Shown here piece by piece: positions 1 through 9,503 of a stretch of 64,000 nt of DNA. Origin of the DNA: Gangjinia marincola. GTDB taxonomy: Bacteria > Bacteroidota > Bacteroidia > Flavobacteriales > Flavobacteriaceae. Location: positions 610,983 through 674,982 of the forward strand of contig NZ_BAAAFG010000015.1 of assembly GCF_039523415.1 (NCBI RefSeq). The letters are read 5' to 3'. The first letter of the stretch is position 1. The number at the start of each line of letters is the position of its first letter. Both the position numbers and the translations under genes were made by a program. Below the pieces are notes generated by a model that searched no databases, was not told the DNA's origin, and saw only the letters and a list, made by a program, of their open reading frames with translations.

Positions 1-454
1 TTATCTCAATATCTCTTTCAATTTTTTGCCTGTGATAGTAATTTTCAATGAGTCCATATACACCGCCTAATAAATAAAATGACAAGGATAATATCATGGT
101 GATTATATACTTAGCATTGCGAAATTTAAATCCAAATCGTCCTGAATAGTTTAGGTTTTCAATTGCATCAAATGGAGTGGATAATGGAAGCAAACTGATA
201 AATACATTGTACGTTACTAGAGTTAATAGTGATATTAGTGTATAATGCAGTATTGATTTATTAAATAAAAATTTAGGCAATATTAATTTGTAATTGATGT
301 AAAAAAGAGAAATATTAATAATGAGTCTAAATGCAATGTCAAATTCAATTCTACCTAATTGACCAAAACTCAATCCAAAAGGGATTGAGAAGAGACAAAT
401 CCAAAAAAGAACATGCAACCCTATTCTAGAACTCTTATTCAATGTTTTAATCAA
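1..454 (-). CDS. LytS/YehU-type sensor histidine kinase, N-terminal part (cut by window edge)
   Basis: An open minus-strand frame runs off the left edge and encodes about 151 residues with no in-frame ATG. A TTG at 452-454 gives a sensible start (MIKTLNKSSRIGLHVLFW); a second TTG lies at 440-442. Four hydrophobic segments follow, with the LHVLFW and FYINYKLILP landmarks seen in the membrane domain of Bacteroidota LytS-family (His_kinase, PF06580) sensors. After the last segment a charged linker (YYHRQKIERDIEI) begins, where the family has a short coiled coil before the kinase core. The catalytic part lies outside the window, so the family assignment rests on the membrane domain. A partner LytTR response regulator would be expected further left. 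The terminator of the next minus-strand gene lies just upstream of this start. Confidence 0.7.
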   Translation of the reverse strand, partial: MIKTLNKSSRIGLHVLFWICLFSIPFGLSFGQLGRIEFDIAFRLIINISLFYINYKLILPKFLFNKSILHYTLISLLTLVTYNVFISLLPLSTPFDAIENLNYSGRFGFKFRNAKYIITMILSLSFYLLGGVYGLIENYYHRQKIERDIEI

Positions 455-478
455 GTTTTTTACTAAAATTATAAAATA

Positions 479-520
479 AAAACCGACAAAGATAGGATAT
501 GGCTAATCTATGCCGGTTTT
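479..520 (-). terminator. Rho-independent terminator after the Kelch gene
   Basis: An imperfect inverted repeat pairs AAAACCG (479-485) with CGGTTTT (514-520) and continues with two more short paired blocks. On the minus strand it is followed by a T-rich tract (about 482 down to 465). It lies just past the stop of the Kelch lipoprotein gene and just before the kinase start. Confidence 0.7.
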
Positions 521-547
521 CAGCTAAACTAAATTTATACAGGGCTA

Positions 548-1573
548 TCAATCGTCTTCATCTTCTTCTTCTAGAGGAAAAAATTCGTGGTTATCATCTA
601 AATAAAGTCCACCGCTTCTTCCCAAAGCTATAAATGCTCTTTCTTGTGTATATAAAGCCACAGCGTCTTCTCTTGGAACTCCTTCATAGGCAGTTTTTTC
701 TTTCCAATCTTCTGTCATTGGATCGTACTCCCATACACTTGACGTAATACCATTCCCAGTATTACCAGTGGCGAAATATCCCTTACCGTTAATAGCGAAA
801 CCTACACCGCCGGCGCGTACGACAAAATCATCATCGTCATCGTCAAGATCATTGAGTCGATTCCATTCTGAACTTTCTAAATCAAAAGACCAAAAGTCGT
901 TTAGAACTAGACCATTTGATGAGCCGGCACCCACATATACCGTATTACCTATTATAAATGTTGAGGCATCTCGCCTTTTATTTCCCCCATATCCAGCTAC
1001 GATAGACCAGGAATTAGTTGAGGGATTGTATCTGTAAAAATCTTTTCGGTCATTATCACCATCAAAACCTGTGCCTACATATCCAAAAGACAAAGATTCA
1101 AATGCTATGGCACCTCTTCTTGTACCACCGGGGAATTCTGCAATCTCACTCCAGGTATTCGATGATGGATTATATTCATAGAAATCTCCTAATTCATTGT
1201 CACCATCAAAACCTAAGCCTACATATCCTTTTCCATTTACACTAAAAGCAACCGCTGAGCTTCTGGCTGATCCGGGAAAGTTTGTAATAGGCGTTGGTTC
1301 CCAAAAGTCATTTTCGATATCATAGATCCAAAAATCACTCAAGCGGTCATCCCCGTCATATCCTGTTCCAACGTATGCTTTATTATTTATTGTGAAAACG
1401 ACAGCACTACTTCTAGGAGCACCATCGTAAACTGATCTGTCTTCCCAGTTACCTATGATGTCCTCGTCTTCATCATCATCGTTACAGCTTGTAACAGAAG
1501 TAAGTATCATACATACTATTTGTAGATAGATCAACAAAAAAAACCTGTTATTTATTAACTTTTTTGTTTTCAT
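548..1573 (-). CDS. Kelch-repeat lipoprotein
   Basis: The 341-residue product starts with a lipoprotein signal (hydrophobic segment, then SVTSC with the lipidated Cys near residue 30) and an acidic spacer (NDDDEDED). About six Kelch-type repeats follow, each with an AVAF core, a GKGYVGLG-like strand, a DGD loop, a DFYEYNP-like segment and a W about 5-8 residues later. This predicts a six-bladed beta-propeller on the outer membrane. The C-terminus is very acidic. The start overlaps the end of the upstream DUF6268 gene by 26 bases, so the two are probably co-transcribed. Kelch propellers usually bind protein or carbohydrate; no catalytic residues point to an enzyme. Exact ligand unknown. Confidence 0.85.
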   Translation of the reverse strand: MKTKKLINNRFFLLIYLQIVCMILTSVTSCNDDDEDEDIIGNWEDRSVYDGAPRSSAVVFTINNKAYVGTGYDGDDRLSDFWIYDIENDFWEPTPITNFPGSARSSAVAFSVNGKGYVGLGFDGDNELGDFYEYNPSSNTWSEIAEFPGGTRRGAIAFESLSFGYVGTGFDGDNDRKDFYRYNPSTNSWSIVAGYGGNKRRDASTFIIGNTVYVGAGSSNGLVLNDFWSFDLESSEWNRLNDLDDDDDDFVVRAGGVGFAINGKGYFATGNTGNGITSSVWEYDPMTEDWKEKTAYEGVPREDAVALYTQERAFIALGRSGGLYLDDNHEFFPLEEEDEDD

Positions 1574-2465
1574 TTAATTGCTTATTTAAGTTAATTTTTA
1601 ATCCCATTGAAAATTGAAATGATCCATTTGGATCATAATCATGAATTATATTATTTTCAGTATTTAGAACATCGAAGGTATTAACCATTGTATATCCTAA
1701 GCTAGAAATCGTCTCAATCATAGGGCTAAATTTGTGATTATATTCTACACTAAAATTTATCATATTTAAGCGCAATTTTGAGTTTTCAAAATTTCCTTGT
1801 TTGAATACGGTAAGCTCTTCAGAATTATTGACATAGAACCCCAAAGGTTGAGCCTTGAGACTTATTTTGTTTTTTTGAGAAATACTATAGTCAATACCTG
1901 TAATTGGAATACCTAAATAGTATTTGATTCTATCATTCACAGTTTTAGTGAAATTTATTAAAGGGAAAAACTGTGGTTCTCCAAATCTTGTCCCATAAGC
2001 TAAACCAATTAGAAGACGGGATTTTTTCAAGTTTTTATGCCATCTTTTAGTAATCCCCAGAAATGAATTATATATAATATCTTCCTTGGTTAATTTGCTC
2101 TCTAAATTTGAGGAAAGCGTCGGAGCAAAAGTTAGATTTAATGCCCAACCGTTGCTTAGGGTCCTTAAATATGTGAATGATGTCGAAAAAATATGAAATT
2201 GTTCAAAAGGGTCTGTTTTAAAAGGAACATTTGCTTCATTATAGATAATATCATAGTAAGAATAATCTAGTCCCATCAATAGTAGTGACTTTTTTATTTT
2301 TTTTCCAAAGTTAATAGCAATATGATACCTTTCTAGTTGGGATTCACCAAGATTTGGAACAATGTTATATTCAAATCGGCCTAATTCACCGTGTGAAAAT
2401 TGACCATAAACCCTATTAAAAACACAAATTGATAAGAAAATAATACTAATCTTAACTATACGCAT
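1548..2465 (-). CDS. DUF6268-like outer membrane beta-barrel protein
   Basis: A 305-residue protein with a signal peptide ending near VYGQ (about residues 1-22), then alternating amphipathic strands rich in Tyr, Phe and Asn, typical of a Bacteroidota outer membrane barrel. The pattern (early YNIVP segment, a YSYYDIIY strand, later YYLGIPITGIDY) resembles DUF6268 proteins; I rate the exact family name as probable. It is the first gene of a two-gene minus-strand operon with the Kelch lipoprotein. A strong promoter match lies directly upstream. Substrate or partner unknown; the neighbouring Kelch lipoprotein is the natural candidate partner. Confidence 0.7.
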   Translation of the reverse strand: MRIVKISIIFLSICVFNRVYGQFSHGELGRFEYNIVPNLGESQLERYHIAINFGKKIKKSLLLMGLDYSYYDIIYNEANVPFKTDPFEQFHIFSTSFTYLRTLSNGWALNLTFAPTLSSNLESKLTKEDIIYNSFLGITKRWHKNLKKSRLLIGLAYGTRFGEPQFFPLINFTKTVNDRIKYYLGIPITGIDYSISQKNKISLKAQPLGFYVNNSEELTVFKQGNFENSKLRLNMINFSVEYNHKFSPMIETISSLGYTMVNTFDVLNTENNIIHDYDPNGSFQFSMGLKINLNKQLNENKKVNK

Positions 2466-2472
2466 ATAAGGT

Positions 2473-2502
2473 CAAAAATATATAAGTCGTATTGGGGGTC
2501 AA
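2473..2502 (-). promoter_or_regulatory. Promoter for the DUF6268-Kelch operon
   Basis: On the minus strand the -7 element TATTTTTG (2480-2473) matches TAnnTTTG exactly, with TTG at 2502-2500 spaced by 19 bases. The expected transcript start is only 2-6 bases before the ATG at 2465, so the message may be leaderless or nearly so. Confidence 0.6.
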
Positions 2503-2680
2503 ATACAATTAGACCTATCATATAATTTAGTCTACGAAAAAGGAAATATCATCTATTAAAAAGTCAATTTATTGTTGATCTGTAAGTAATGTACGTTAGT
2601 AGATAAAAGAATAGCGTCAGTCGATTTTAATTCATTATGGGCTTACACTACCCTTAATTTGAAATACATTTTTAAGGCGT

Positions 2681-4000
2681 ATGAGGTATTACCATTTTAT
2701 ATTAATAACCATTTTTTTAGCATTAAGCTGTAGTATTAATAGTGAAGACGTTCCAACGCTGGAAGTTGGTCAGGATTTTACAGATTCAAACACTCGTATA
2801 ATAACAATTGACACATTTAAAGTTGAGCTTTCTACTTTTAAATTCGATAGTATTAACACTTCAAGTAGTAATCGTCTTTTGATAGGGAAATATACAGATG
2901 AGTTTTTTGGAGAAACGATGGCCGCTTCTTTTATGCAGTTACAACCAGTTTCATATACTATCGATAATGAGGCAGAATTAGACAGTGTCGCATTAATACT
3001 GGGTTATGATAATTATTTCTATAATGACACAACTAAGATATCAACAATTTCTATTCACAGGCTTTTAGAACGGCTGAGACCAGAAGAAAGCGTTTTTTAT
3101 AATGTTGATGTGTTGGATTTTGACCCTATTCCATTAGCCACTAAAGAATTTTTGGCAGAACCTATTGATGAGGATTCTATATATATCTCTTTACCCTATG
3201 ATTTTGGATTTGAACTATTTGACGCAATACAGGATGATAATATTATTGATGAAGAGTCTTTGACAGATGTCTTTAAAGGATTCACATTACAACCAAGTGA
3301 AGAAGACGATTCTGCTATTATAGGTTTTAGTAGAAATAGTAATCAAACTTATTTGAGATTCTATTATACTATTGATGATGAAGTTGTACAGGAAGGTCTT
3401 ACTTATGACTTTGTGATAAGTACATCCTCATCAGCGCCAACAGCTTTTAATCAAATATTATCTAATACTGAAAATACACTGATCGACGGATTAGATGACC
3501 AAGAAAATAATCTTATGTCAAATACTTCTGGCAATAAGAGTTTTATTCAAGCAGGAGTTGGGTATGCAACAAGAATTCAATTTCCAACCATTCGTAATGT
3601 ACAGGATATAATAGGAACAGGTACTGTTTTGAGTGCAACATTAATTCTTCAACCCACAGCAGGGTCATATTCTGATATTAGGCCATTGCGTGATTCATTG
3701 GTGGTTAATATTATAGATCAAAACAATATAATCACAGAGCAGGTTTCTAATGGTGGGGGAGCTGTTTTTGGATTATTAGAAGGAGAAAACAGTGAATTTA
3801 ATGAATTAAATTATACTATTCCAGTAGGTATTTATATAGAAAATGAAGTCAGTGAAGATTTTTTCGTTGATGATGCTATAATAATATATCCACGAAACTA
3901 TAACTCGACTGTAGATAGGATGATTTTAAATGACAGCGAGAGTGATGATATTCAAGCTAAATTGTCTGTAATATATGCCATTTATGATGAAAATGATTGA
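2681..4000 (+). CDS. DUF4270 family lipoprotein
   Basis: The 439-residue product has a short lipoprotein signal with the lipobox LALSC (Cys near residue 17). The body matches the DUF4270 pattern: an early FxVELSTFKFDSI segment, then GKYTDEFFGETMAASFMQL, followed by beta-rich modules with LDSVALIL-type strands and a late repeat (LSATLILQP). DUF4270 proteins are Bacteroidota lipoproteins of unknown function, predicted to sit on the outer membrane. The gene overlaps the following barrel gene by up to 26 bases, which suggests translational coupling. Confidence 0.8.
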   Translation: MRYYHFILITIFLALSCSINSEDVPTLEVGQDFTDSNTRIITIDTFKVELSTFKFDSINTSSSNRLLIGKYTDEFFGETMAASFMQLQPVSYTIDNEAELDSVALILGYDNYFYNDTTKISTISIHRLLERLRPEESVFYNVDVLDFDPIPLATKEFLAEPIDEDSIYISLPYDFGFELFDAIQDDNIIDEESLTDVFKGFTLQPSEEDDSAIIGFSRNSNQTYLRFYYTIDDEVVQEGLTYDFVISTSSSAPTAFNQILSNTENTLIDGLDDQENNLMSNTSGNKSFIQAGVGYATRIQFPTIRNVQDIIGTGTVLSATLILQPTAGSYSDIRPLRDSLVVNIIDQNNIITEQVSNGGGAVFGLLEGENSEFNELNYTIPVGIYIENEVSEDFFVDDAIIIYPRNYNSTVDRMILNDSESDDIQAKLSVIYAIYDEND

Positions 4001-5231
4001 CAGAATCTTCATCTGTTGCATATATATTATGCCAATTATATTTTTTTCACAACAAAACACATTAACTGGCTCTCCCTATTCACTTTTTGGATTGGGAACA
4101 GAGAGTAGTTCAAATGTTGGACGTAATAGTGGCATGGGTGATACGGGCATCGCTATGAAGAGTGACCTTCTTTTAAATGTTTTAAATCCTGCTTCATTTG
4201 CAGACATTCCTAAACAACGCTTTTTGTTTGACGTAGGAATATACTCAGAGTTGAATGAAATTTCAACAAGTCGAGAATCAGAGATTCGATTAACAACCAA
4301 TTTTTCTAATATAAATTTTGGATTTGCACTAGATGAAAACTCAGGGATAGGGTTATCATTGATTCCTAAAACTAGTGTAGGTTATTCTTTAATTGGGATT
4401 CAAACATCTATTGAAGGAAGTAACGATCAATACACCAGTAATATATTGGGCGAAGGTGGTATCAACGATCTAAAATTAACCTATGGAAGAAAGTTTTTTG
4501 ATATTTTAAATCTCGGTTTATACGCCTCATACAACTTTGGTAAAATTGAGGAGAATGAAAATATCATCGCCGGTGAGAGTTTCTTAAATATTGAGAGAGA
4601 AAACTTTTATAGCGGATTTAGATTTGGAGGCGGATTACAATTTGAACCATTTAAAACCTTACAACTTGGGTTTGTAATTGATTCACCTTCAAATCTCAAG
4701 GGTTCGAGAGATCAGCGTGTGCAAAAATCCTTGGATTTTATTCCTTTTGAAGTAGAGGACGAAAATGATCTGGACACACCAGACTTTAAGCTTCCTCTGG
4801 AACTAGGAACAGGAATCACTTACCAAATTAAATCCAACTTTTTTTTCAATCTAGATTACAAAAGAAAATTTTGGGATGATACAAAACAAAGCGACAATAT
4901 TGGTGACTACGTAGATCAAGATCTAATGGGGATTGGAATTTCATATACGACTGACCCTACTTCTCTCAGTTATCTCAAACGTATTGAACTAAGAGGAGGA
5001 TTTAGTTACAATTCAGGATACTTGCAAGTAAATAGTGAACAAATAGACTCTTTTGAAGGATCTATAGGCGTTGGACTGCCGTTCTCTAGATTTAATTCAG
5101 TATTGAATATCTCTTATAGCAGGGGGTTACGGGGCAGTACTAATGGAATATTGATTCAAGAAAATTACAATCTTCTCAATTTCAACTTGAGTTTTAATGA
5201 TGTTTGGTTTGTTAAGCGAAAATTTAATTAA
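3975..5231 (+). CDS. Outer membrane beta-barrel protein (SPYSLFGLG type)
   Basis: A 418-residue protein with an N-terminal signal (ending near FFSQQ) followed by SPYSLFGLG. That segment, the later GDTGIAMKSDLLLNVLNPAS and the many amphipathic strands recall FadL/OMPP1-like barrels of Bacteroidota. The first ATG (3975) lies inside the DUF4270 gene; ATGs at 3984, 3987 and 3993 are equally possible and give a cleaner signal peptide. Its position after a DUF4270 lipoprotein and before an RND efflux operon suggests an envelope transport role, which is inference. Confidence 0.7.
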   Translation: MPFMMKMIDRIFICCIYIMPIIFFSQQNTLTGSPYSLFGLGTESSSNVGRNSGMGDTGIAMKSDLLLNVLNPASFADIPKQRFLFDVGIYSELNEISTSRESEIRLTTNFSNINFGFALDENSGIGLSLIPKTSVGYSLIGIQTSIEGSNDQYTSNILGEGGINDLKLTYGRKFFDILNLGLYASYNFGKIEENENIIAGESFLNIERENFYSGFRFGGGLQFEPFKTLQLGFVIDSPSNLKGSRDQRVQKSLDFIPFEVEDENDLDTPDFKLPLELGTGITYQIKSNFFFNLDYKRKFWDDTKQSDNIGDYVDQDLMGIGISYTTDPTSLSYLKRIELRGGFSYNSGYLQVNSEQIDSFEGSIGVGLPFSRFNSVLNISYSRGLRGSTNGILIQENYNLLNFNLSFNDVWFVKRKFN

Positions 5232-5235
5232 ACAA

Positions 5236-6354
5236 ATGAAAAAATACAGCACGGTCCTTATTGGAATCATAGTTTTAGGCTTGGGTTTTCTGTTTTTCTT
5301 TCTATTAAATAAAAATAACGAAACAGCATCTAAAGAATTAGTGCAACGTGATATAAAACAAATAGTTGAAACTAAAAAAATTACCTTAAAAAATATTCCT
5401 TATACCGTAGAGGCTACTGGTACACTAACCGCAAAGCAGCAAATAGAATTATACAGCGAGGTCCAAGGTGTTTTACACAATTCAAGAAAGTCATTTAAAG
5501 TTGGCACAACCTTCAAAAAAGGCGAAACCATATTATCTATAAACAGCGAAGAGCACTTGGCGCAAGTACAAAGTAACCGTAGCAACCTTATCAATCAGAT
5601 TGCTGCCATGATGCCCGATATGGAAATCGACTACCCCAACGACTATCAAAAATGGCAGAACTATTTGCAAAATTTTGATGTGAAGTCCAGGTTAAAACCA
5701 TTGCCGGAAGCAACCTCAGAACAGGAAAAGTTATTCGTAACAGGTAAGAATGTTTACCAAACTTACTATACGGTAAAGAATCTTGAAGCCAGATTGTCTA
5801 AATATTACATTTCGGCACCATTTAATGGTGAGATTACTGAAACTTTAGTCAATGCAGGTGCTTTAGTAAGAAGCGGACAAAAACTTGGCGAATTTATCGA
5901 TGGAAGTGTTTTTGAACTTGAACTTAAAGTTCCTGCTACCGAAAAAGAATATTTTACTCAAGGCTCAATAGTTGAGCTTTCAACCATCAATAATCAACAA
6001 TCTTATACTGCTAAAATATCCCGTCTAAGCTCAAAAATAGACCGAGAAACACAAACCATTTTAGTAATTATTGAGTTGAGTGGAACGGATTTTCAAGACG
6101 GTCAATACCTCAAAGCAAACATAAAAGGGAGTTTGATTAAAGATGCTGTTGAAATACCCTCAAAATTACTCAAAAATAATAATCAGGTTTTCATTGTCGA
6201 AGATGATAAATTAGTACTACAAACAATTCATATCGTTGATTATAATGATGATACCCTATTAGTAAAAGGCTTGACAAATAATATGGTATTAGTGACAGAA
6301 GTAACTAATCTCAATCCGGGTACTACTGTGGAGACCAAAACCATAGGCAAATGA
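5236..6354 (+). CDS. RND efflux periplasmic adaptor (membrane fusion protein, HlyD/MexA type)
   Basis: I chose ATG 5236, four bases after the previous stop, because it begins a normal signal anchor (MKKYSTVLIGIIVLGLG); an earlier in-frame start at 5197 adds an unlikely 13 residues. The 372-residue protein has one N-terminal membrane segment, a split lipoyl/biotinyl-like domain (VEATGTLTAKQQIELYSEV and, later, YISAPFNGEIT), a short helical hairpin between them, then beta-barrel and membrane-proximal domains. It should link the inner-membrane pump to TolC. The stop overlaps the pump start (ATGA), marking tight coupling. Confidence 0.92.
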   Translation: MKKYSTVLIGIIVLGLGFLFFFLLNKNNETASKELVQRDIKQIVETKKITLKNIPYTVEATGTLTAKQQIELYSEVQGVLHNSRKSFKVGTTFKKGETILSINSEEHLAQVQSNRSNLINQIAAMMPDMEIDYPNDYQKWQNYLQNFDVKSRLKPLPEATSEQEKLFVTGKNVYQTYYTVKNLEARLSKYYISAPFNGEITETLVNAGALVRSGQKLGEFIDGSVFELELKVPATEKEYFTQGSIVELSTINNQQSYTAKISRLSSKIDRETQTILVIIELSGTDFQDGQYLKANIKGSLIKDAVEIPSKLLKNNNQVFIVEDDKLVLQTIHIVDYNDDTLLVKGLTNNMVLVTEVTNLNPGTTVETKTIGK

Positions 6355-9300
6355 AAAATTTTATAGCCTATTTTATAAAATACCCTGTTGCAGTAAACAT
6401 TTTTATTATAGGTTTTTTCATCTTTGGATATCTGGGATATCAAAATTTAAACTCGTCTTTCTTTCCCCTAGCAGATCCATCCTTAATTACGGTTTCTGTA
6501 ACCTATCCGGGAGCATCCCCACAAGAAGTTGAAGAAGGTGTCATCGAGAAAATAGAAAAAAACCTTGAAGGTATTGATGGAATTGATCAGGTAACTTCTG
6601 TATCTCAGGAAAATTTGGGTACTGTAACCGTAGAAATATTTTCAGATTTTGATATTAATAATATACTGGACGAAGTCAAAAATGCTGTAGATCGTATTGC
6701 TTCTTTTCCTAGAAACATTGAGCCACCAGTCGTACAAAAAGTTGATCCCGTGCGTGAGTCTATTGTATTCTCTATTAGCGCAGATAATGTGCCTTTATCC
6801 ATGCTTAAATCCATAAGCCAAGAGATTGAAGAAGATCTTATTGCTATTGATGGTATCTCTCAAATTGCCCTTGAGGGTTTCCCTGAAGAAGAAATTGAAA
6901 TTGCGGTCAATGAAATTACACTAAGAAACTACAACCTTAGTTTTGATGATATTTCAAGAGCAGTGAGCAATTCCAATATTTTAATTTCAGGAGGTTCTAT
7001 AAAAACTAGTAATGAAGAGTATCTCATTCGTGCAGACAATAAAGAATATTATGCGAATGATTTTCAGGATATCGTTGTAAAAAGTACCATAAACGGGGAC
7101 AAGGTACTTTTAAAAGACGTGGCGACCATCGCCAACCGGTTTAGTGAAACACCAGAGAGTCTAGTCATCAATGGTAACAATGCCATCACATTTTCGGTCA
7201 CCAATACGAACAGTGAAGACCTTATCGGTAGTGCAGAAAAGGTCAAACAATACATTGAAAATTATAACAAGTCACATGATAATATAGAATTAACCGTGAT
7301 TACAGATTCTTCGGCATCTATCAATGATCGCATATCGCTATTGCTGGAAAATGCCATCGTAGGTATGATTTTGGTGCTTATTCTACTTTCCTTTTTCTTA
7401 AGACCGGGCGTAGCATTTTGGGTGGCATTTGGGTTGCCAATATCGTTCTTTGGGATGTTTATTATACTTGGAGAATTTGGCGTCACCCTAAATATGCTCT
7501 CTTTATTTGGGATGATTCTCGTTATAGGTATCTTGGTTGATGATGGCATTGTCATAGCAGAGAATATTTATGCGCGTTCAGAAAAAGGGGACAATCCATA
7601 CAAGGCCGCTGTACGAGGCACATTGGACGTCTTGGTGCCAATTTTGTCTGCCATAGCCACAACCATCATCGCATTTTCTGTCTTTTTCTTTTTAGATGGA
7701 CAAATCGGTGCATTCTTTGAAGATATTGCATATGTTGTCATTCTTACCCTCGCCGTTTCACTCATTGAAGCACTATTGATTCTACCTGCACATTTAGCAC
7801 ATAGTAAAGATTTAAAACAAGGGGTAAAGAAAAAGGAATACAAGTTTAATGTTTGGGGAGACAAAGTGATGGATTTTCTCAAAGATAAAATTTACAGCCC
7901 TGCATTTAAGTTTAGTTTAAATAATAGATTTCTTTCGTTTGCTATTTTATTGTTCCTCTTTATTCTCACCATAGGCGGCTTTACTAGCAAGATTATTGGG
8001 GTTACTTTTTTTCCTACTAATGCCAGTGATCAAGTACGTATTACGATTAATACACCGCAAGGCACCAATGAACGTATCACAGATAGTATTGCCTCATATA
8101 TCGAAGATAAAATTTGGTTGGTCAACAAAGATTTAGGAAAAACCATTAAGGATGAAGATCATATAGTCACTACGATAAAAAAAATTGGACCAGGAAGTTC
8201 TTCAGCATTGCTTACGGTAAATCTGGCACCAAGTGAAACCAGGACACTAACATCTATAGATATCGCAAACACGATTAGAACAGAAGTTGGCAAAATTTCG
8301 GGATTAGAAAAACTGAGCTTTAATTCTGGAGCAAATGTTGGCGGTAGTCCTATTTCAGTTTCTATAGAAGGTAAAAAAAAAGCTCAACTTGACGCCGCTA
8401 AAAAAATAATCTACGATGAGTTGGAGAAAAATCCTGGTGTAAAAGATATTGTAGATGGTAGCCCAGAAGGGATTAAGGAAATCAATATCAACTTAAAAGA
8501 AAATGCAACACTGCTTGGTCTTACCCTAAACGATGTGATGGGTCAAGTACGAAGCGCTTTTTTTGGTAGTGAGATTCAGCGTGTACAACGTGGTGAGGAT
8601 GAAGTCAAAGTATGGGTGCGTTATGCCAAAGAGAATCGGTCAAACTTAACAGATATTGACAACATTCAAATCGTTACACAAAATGGTCGTGTACCATTAT
8701 CACAAATCGCATCATACACTATTGAACGTGGCGAAGTTGCCATTAACCATAAAAATGGGAAAAGAGAGGTGACTATAGAGGCAGATGTAACCGAAAAAAA
8801 CGTAAACCCCAACAGTATCACCCAAGATCTAACCACGCGTGTTGCCCAGAACATACAGGATAAATATCCGGATGTAACTATGAGTACTGGTGGTCAAAGT
8901 CGTGAGGTTGGTAAGATTGTAGATTCGGCGTTGTTGGTTATTCCCGCTGCCATTTTCTTGATTTATCTCATCATTGTTTTTGCATTTAGATCGTACAGTC
9001 AGCCATTAATCTTATTGGGTCTCGTGCCTTTTTCGATCATTGGAGTGGCTTGGGGGCATTGGATTCATGGATTTCCAGTTAATGTGCTATCCTATTTAGG
9101 GATCATTGGTCTGGTTGGTATAGTCGTTAATGATGGTTTGGTATTTACAGGTAAGTACAATGATTTTCTAAAAAGTGGTTTGACTGTCAATGAGGCACTT
9201 TTTGAAACCGGAAAGGCACGATTTAGAGCTATTTTTCTAACTTCTATAACCACAATCGCCGGATTAGCACCTTTGATTTTTGAGAAAAGTTTACAAGCCC

Positions 9301-9503
9301 AATTTTTGATCCCGATGGCGATTTCAATTGCATACGGTATAGCCGTTGCCACAGTTTTAACACTATTTATTCTGCCTATATTTTTATCATTTACCAACAG
9401 TACAAAGGTAAGATTAGCTCACATATTTACGGGTAAAAAACCAAGTCGCGAAGATGTAGAACGTGCCATTAAAGAAATGAAAGCAGATGAAGAAGAGATT
9501 TAA
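6351..9503 (+). CDS. RND efflux pump inner membrane permease (AcrB/MdtB-like)
   Basis: The 1050-residue length is standard for a hydrophobe/amphiphile RND pump. It begins with a TM1 segment (YPVAVNIFIIGFFIFGYLGY) and a porter-domain start (SVTYPGASPQEVEEGVIEKI). TM4 carries the paired Asp of the proton relay (GILVDDGIVIAENI). The second half repeats the fold and has LVGIVVNDGLVF in the TM10 region, with Asn where AcrB has the relay Lys. It should export small molecules by proton antiport through the adaptor and TolC encoded on either side. Substrate cannot be read from sequence. The final 17 bases overlap the TolC gene. Confidence 0.95.
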   Translation: MKNFIAYFIKYPVAVNIFIIGFFIFGYLGYQNLNSSFFPLADPSLITVSVTYPGASPQEVEEGVIEKIEKNLEGIDGIDQVTSVSQENLGTVTVEIFSDFDINNILDEVKNAVDRIASFPRNIEPPVVQKVDPVRESIVFSISADNVPLSMLKSISQEIEEDLIAIDGISQIALEGFPEEEIEIAVNEITLRNYNLSFDDISRAVSNSNILISGGSIKTSNEEYLIRADNKEYYANDFQDIVVKSTINGDKVLLKDVATIANRFSETPESLVINGNNAITFSVTNTNSEDLIGSAEKVKQYIENYNKSHDNIELTVITDSSASINDRISLLLENAIVGMILVLILLSFFLRPGVAFWVAFGLPISFFGMFIILGEFGVTLNMLSLFGMILVIGILVDDGIVIAENIYARSEKGDNPYKAAVRGTLDVLVPILSAIATTIIAFSVFFFLDGQIGAFFEDIAYVVILTLAVSLIEALLILPAHLAHSKDLKQGVKKKEYKFNVWGDKVMDFLKDKIYSPAFKFSLNNRFLSFAILLFLFILTIGGFTSKIIGVTFFPTNASDQVRITINTPQGTNERITDSIASYIEDKIWLVNKDLGKTIKDEDHIVTTIKKIGPGSSSALLTVNLAPSETRTLTSIDIANTIRTEVGKISGLEKLSFNSGANVGGSPISVSIEGKKKAQLDAAKKIIYDELEKNPGVKDIVDGSPEGIKEININLKENATLLGLTLNDVMGQVRSAFFGSEIQRVQRGEDEVKVWVRYAKENRSNLTDIDNIQIVTQNGRVPLSQIASYTIERGEVAINHKNGKREVTIEADVTEKNVNPNSITQDLTTRVAQNIQDKYPDVTMSTGGQSREVGKIVDSALLVIPAAIFLIYLIIVFAFRSYSQPLILLGLVPFSIIGVAWGHWIHGFPVNVLSYLGIIGLVGIVVNDGLVFTGKYNDFLKSGLTVNEALFETGKARFRAIFLTSITTIAGLAPLIFEKSLQAQFLIPMAISIAYGIAVATVLTLFILPIFLSFTNSTKVRLAHIFTGKKPSREDVERAIKEMKADEEEI

